This document shows positions 31,267 to 34,287 of a stretch of 34,287 bases of DNA, piece after piece (the first letter of the stretch is position 1; each line of letters starts with the position of its first letter). The DNA is taken from the NCBI GenBank assembly GCA_035353395.1, contig DAOPZL010000031.1, forward strand, positions 1-34,287. Direction: 5' to 3'. The translations under genes and the position numbers were made by a program. Source of the stretch: UBA1801 sp035353395 (GTDB lineage: Bacteria > Acidobacteriota > Holophagae > Holophagales > Holophagaceae). The notes under the pieces were generated by a model. The model was not told the DNA's origin. It made no database searches and worked only from the letters and a program-made list of their open reading frames with translations.

Positions 31267-33819
31267 TTGGCAACTGCAAAAAAAGCCCCCGTGAAGAAGA
31301 TCCCCGCGAAGTCCCCGGCGAAGGAGACCGAGGGGGAACCTGCGCCCGCCGGCCCTGGGCGGAGGCTCGTGATCGTCGAAAGCCCGTCCAAGGCCAAGAC
31401 CATCACGAAATACCTGGGGAAGGGGCACAAGGTCATGGCCTCCGTGGGACATGTCCGTGACCTGCCGACGAAGGAAGCCGTGGAGGTCGGCGGCCAGAAG
31501 GTGCCCGTCATCGACGTGGAGAACGGGTTCAAGGAGATCTACGAGGTTCCCATCTCCAAGGCCAAGGTGGTGGCCGGGCTCAAGGCCGCGGTGAAGGAGG
31601 CGGACGAGCTGATCCTCGCCACCGACCCTGACCGCGAGGGGGAAGCCATCTCCTGGCACCTGCTGGAGGCCATCAAGCCTCCCAAGTCCCTTCCGGTGAA
31701 GCGCGTTCTCTTCAACGAGATCACGCCGTCCGGCATCCAGAAGGCCATGGCCAGCCCGACCGAGGTGGACCGGAAGCTGGTGGACGCCCAGCGCGCGCGC
31801 CGGGTGCTGGACCGCCTCGTCGGCTACAAGGTGAGCCAGGTGCTGTGGGACAAGGTGAGGCGGGGGCTGTCCGCCGGCCGCGTCCAGAGCGTGGCGGTGC
31901 GCCTCATCGTGGACCGCGAGCGGGAGATCCAGGCCTTCGATCCCGTCGAATACTGGGTGCTGAAGGGCCAGTTCGCGGGCAAGCAGCCCCCCCCGTTCTG
32001 GATGAAGCTGACCAGGCTGAACGGCCAGTCCGTACAGAGCGGGAACAGGTCGACCCCGCGCCGCGTCGGGGACGAGAAGCAGGCCCATGCCCTCCGGGAC
32101 CAGATCCTGGAAGCCGCCTGGAAGGTGACGTCCCTCGAGACGAAGGAGAAGAAGCGCAACCCCCCGGCCCCCTTCACCACGGCCAAGCTCCAGCAGGAGT
32201 CGGCCCAGAAGCTGAAGATGAGCGTCAGCCGCACGATGGCCAATGCCCAGCGCCTGTACGAGGGCGTGGATTTCGGGGAAGGCCCCGTGGGCCTCATCAC
32301 CTACATGCGCACGGACTCCCCCCGCCTGGCTCCCGAGGCCGTCGAGGCCATCCGCAACATGATCCAGGAGAACTACGGCCGGAACTACCTGCCCCACAAG
32401 GCTCGCGTCTACGTGGGCAAGGCCGGGGCCCAGGACGCCCACGAGGCCATCCGTCCCACGGACATCACCCGCACGCCGGAGAGCCTGCGCGGACACCTGG
32501 AACCCGACCAGTTCCGCCTCTACGCCCTCATCTGGCGGCGGACCCTCGCCTCCCAGATGGAATCCGCCCGCTTCGACGATACGACCGTCCAGGCGGAGAC
32601 GACCCTGGCCAGCGGCGAAGTGGCCCTGTTCGAGGCGGTGGGCGAGGTGGAGAAGTTCCCGGGCTGGCTGGCCGCCTACCGGGCAGACCACACCGAGAGC
32701 GTCGCCGAGCAGATCGAGAAGGAATCCGCGGAGGATGAGGAGGACCACGTGGGCCTCCCCGAGCTGAAGGCGGGCGAGGCGCTGAAGCTGGGCAAGCTGG
32801 AGGTGGCCCAGCAGTTCACCAGGCCCCCCGCGCGCTTCAACGAGGCCACGCTGGTGAAGGAACTGGAGGAGGACGGCATCGGCCGGCCCTCCACCTATGC
32901 TTCCATCATCGCCACCATCCTCGACCGGGACTACGTGAAGAAGGTGGAGGGCCGCTTCAAGCCCACCGAGGTGGGCATGGTCGTCACGGACCTGCTGGTG
33001 CAGGGGTTCCAGGAACTGATGGACCCGAAGTACACCAGCGGCATGGAGACCCAGCTTGACCGCGTGGAGGAGGGCGAGATCACCTTCCTCAAGGCCATGA
33101 AGGACTTCTACGGCCCCTTCGAGAAGCTGCTGAACCGGGCCGGCAAGGAGATGGCCAACCTCAAGGCGGGCATCCCCTCGGACAAGGTGTGCAAGAAGTG
33201 CGGCGCCAAGATGCTCAAGCGCATCGGGAAGAACGGGCTGTTCCTGGGCTGCTCGAAGTATCCCGACTGCGACCACACCGAGGAGTTGGAACCCCTCGAC
33301 GAGCCGGAGGACGCCCCTGAATGTCCCCTCTGCGGCACCACGCCGATGACCCTGCGCAAGGGGCAATGGGGTCCCTTCTGGGCCTGCCCCAACTACCCGG
33401 CCTGCAAGGGCATCGTGAAGGCGGACCCCAAGGGCATTCCCGTGCCCGCGGACGTCCCCTTGGACGAGAAGTGCCCCACCTGCGGGAAGAACTTCGTGAA
33501 GCGCCACGGCCGCTACGGGGAGTTCGTGTGCTGCGTGGACTATCCCAAGTGCAAGACCGTGAAGAAGGAGATCCTGGGCGTGCCCTGCCCCAAGTGCGGC
33601 GGGGACCTGAGCCCCCGGAAGACCCGCTTCGGCAAGGTCTTCTATGGCTGCACCAAGTATCCCAAGTGCGACTTCACGGCCTGGGACAAGCCCGTTCCCC
33701 GCACCTGCCCCCAGTGCAAGAACAACTACATGGTGGAGAAGACCCGCAAGCCCAGAGGCAAGGATCCCATCCAGGTGATCCTCTGTCCCAAGTGCGGGCA
33801 CGAAGAGCCGCTGGGGTGA
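31267..33819 (+). CDS. topA: DNA topoisomerase I (type IA)
   Basis: Relaxes negative supercoils by passing one strand through a transient break. The product is 850 aa. A Lys/Ala/Pro-rich N-terminal tail of about 30 residues precedes the TOPRIM domain (RLVIVESPSKAKTITKYLG; acidic DPDREGEAISWH). The active tyrosine is Tyr346 in GLITYMRTDSPRL. Domain RPSTYASIIATILDRDYV is conserved. The C-terminus has five Cys-rich zinc-ribbon repeats (for example CKKCGAK...GCSKYPDC and CPTCGKN...CCVDYPKC). I place the start at TTG 31267 because GGAG lies six bases before it; GTG 31255 would add four residues and lacks such a site. Confidence 0.96.
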   Translation: MATAKKAPVKKIPAKSPAKETEGEPAPAGPGRRLVIVESPSKAKTITKYLGKGHKVMASVGHVRDLPTKEAVEVGGQKVPVIDVENGFKEIYEVPISKAKVVAGLKAAVKEADELILATDPDREGEAISWHLLEAIKPPKSLPVKRVLFNEITPSGIQKAMASPTEVDRKLVDAQRARRVLDRLVGYKVSQVLWDKVRRGLSAGRVQSVAVRLIVDREREIQAFDPVEYWVLKGQFAGKQPPPFWMKLTRLNGQSVQSGNRSTPRRVGDEKQAHALRDQILEAAWKVTSLETKEKKRNPPAPFTTAKLQQESAQKLKMSVSRTMANAQRLYEGVDFGEGPVGLITYMRTDSPRLAPEAVEAIRNMIQENYGRNYLPHKARVYVGKAGAQDAHEAIRPTDITRTPESLRGHLEPDQFRLYALIWRRTLASQMESARFDDTTVQAETTLASGEVALFEAVGEVEKFPGWLAAYRADHTESVAEQIEKESAEDEEDHVGLPELKAGEALKLGKLEVAQQFTRPPARFNEATLVKELEEDGIGRPSTYASIIATILDRDYVKKVEGRFKPTEVGMVVTDLLVQGFQELMDPKYTSGMETQLDRVEEGEITFLKAMKDFYGPFEKLLNRAGKEMANLKAGIPSDKVCKKCGAKMLKRIGKNGLFLGCSKYPDCDHTEELEPLDEPEDAPECPLCGTTPMTLRKGQWGPFWACPNYPACKGIVKADPKGIPVPADVPLDEKCPTCGKNFVKRHGRYGEFVCCVDYPKCKTVKKEILGVPCPKCGGDLSPRKTRFGKVFYGCTKYPKCDFTAWDKPVPRTCPQCKNNYMVEKTRKPRGKDPIQVILCPKCGHEEPLG

Positions 33820-33876
33820 GCCTCCGAAGCCCAGGGCGCTGATTCCCTGGCCGTCCAGGTTGCGCGCGGCACCCCT

Positions 33877-33896
33877 TGGCCCCAGTCTTGGGGCCA
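33877..33896 (+). promoter_or_regulatory. Hairpin abutting the cupin gene's ribosome-binding site
   Basis: TGGCCCC (33877-33883) and GGGGCCA (33890-33896) form a perfect seven-base stem with an AGTCTT loop. Its last base is the first base of the Shine-Dalgarno AGGGAGG (33896-33902). It may end topA transcripts (no T tract) or tune access to the ribosome site. Confidence 0.35.
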
Positions 33897-33907
33897 GGGA
33901 GGCCGCC

Positions 33908-34273
33908 ATGATGAGGGACGTCGTCAACCTGCGGGAGAAGCTGGGCCTTTTCGGTGATCTCTGGAGCCCGAAGGTGGTCGCGGAGATGAACGACTACCAG
34001 TTCAAGCTGGTGAAGATCGACGGGGAATTCATCTGGCACTACCACAAGGACACGGACGAGACCTTCCTGCTGCTCGACGGCCGGATGGTCATCGAGTTCC
34101 GGGACGGCTCCGTGACCCTGGGCCCGGGGGAACTCTACGTCGTCCCGAGGGGCGTGGAGCACAAGACCTCCTCCGCCGAGCCCTGCTGCCTGATGCTGAT
34201 CGAGCCCCGGGGCGTGCCCAACACCGGCGAGACCGGCGGCGAGCGCACCGCCGCCGGCGACGTCTGGATCTGA
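33908..34273 (+). CDS. Small cupin-domain protein
   Basis: Single-domain cupin of 121 aa. The first cupin motif, WHYHKDTDETFLLLDGRM, supplies His44, His46 and Glu51; the second, LGPGELYVVPRGVEHKTSS, supplies His85. All four metal ligands of the fold are therefore present. Cupins of this size act as small dioxygenases, isomerases or sensors, and no substrate can be assigned. The ATG at 33908 has AGGGAGG five bases upstream; an adjacent ATG at 33911 is an alternative. It follows topA by 88 bp on the same strand and its job is probably unrelated. Confidence 0.88.
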   Translation: MMRDVVNLREKLGLFGDLWSPKVVAEMNDYQFKLVKIDGEFIWHYHKDTDETFLLLDGRMVIEFRDGSVTLGPGELYVVPRGVEHKTSSAEPCCLMLIEPRGVPNTGETGGERTAAGDVWI

Positions 34274-34287
34274 GCCCCCGCCTTCTG

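Noticed and set aside
31234..33927. Very long open frame antisense to topA (about 900 codons)
   Set aside because: It mirrors the codon structure of topA in GC-rich DNA, has low-complexity Leu/Val/His/Gly/Arg composition and no recognisable domain, while topA itself is unmistakable.
1..34287. tRNA, rRNA, CRISPR, insertion sequence, prophage or att sites
   Set aside because: I scanned for cloverleaf-type TpsiC motifs, regularly spaced repeats and transposase or integrase motifs and found none. A covariance-model search would be decisive for small RNAs.

Overview
The window is GC-rich (judged by eye, about two-thirds G+C) chromosomal DNA from a Gram-negative-type bacterium. It encodes periplasmic adaptor and TolC-like outer-membrane proteins, a SurA-like protein, a lipoprotein and a class A penicillin-binding protein. 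Gene density is high, with many GTG starts and several 1-13 bp overlaps between genes. Lysine-fermentation Kdd, an ErcA-type regulatory dehydrogenase beside a hybrid kinase, and a C+ type L28 fit an Acidobacteriota member near Holophaga/Geothrix. That placement is an impression from gene content, not a computed result. I see no tRNA, rRNA, CRISPR array, insertion sequence or phage gene.

Layout. (a) 1-1269, minus: a partial lipoprotein and a secreted M36-like metalloprotease. (b) 1270-1782: the only gene-free stretch over 300 bp, with an AT-rich island. (c) 1783-4409, plus: kdd with a strong terminator, then a SurA-like periplasmic protein. (d) 10551 to 4493, minus: a compact six-gene unit of MacB/DevC-type permease, ATPase, HlyD-type adaptor, TolC-type outer-membrane protein, LytS-type histidine kinase and LytTR response regulator. 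This is an export machine with its own regulator. (e) 12702 to 10703, minus: asnA and a metallo-beta-lactamase-fold hydrolase. (f) 12920-16926, plus: GNAT acetyltransferase, M20 peptidase, MFS transporter and a ProC-like protein. (g) 17032-22044, plus: ErcA-like dehydrogenase overlapping a hybrid histidine kinase, then aldo/keto reductase and threonine aldolase. (h) 24970 to 22041, minus: penicillin-binding protein and a DODA-type dioxygenase. (i) 25086-27439, plus: YgjP-like metallopeptidase, LysM-M23 peptidase and radical SAM protein. (j) 30286 to 27447, minus: hisS, rpmB, tsaB and rimI, a translation cluster. (k) 30387-34273, plus: dprA, topA and a cupin.

Most genes belong to known families and I do not see an unmistakable new system. 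The strongest leads are the exporter whose kinase carries a histidine-rich, probably extracytoplasmic loop; the ErcA/hybrid-kinase pair just upstream of two genes that could handle acetaldehyde; an isolated kdd behind a long AT-rich leader; and a LysM-M23 cell-wall enzyme with no visible export signal.
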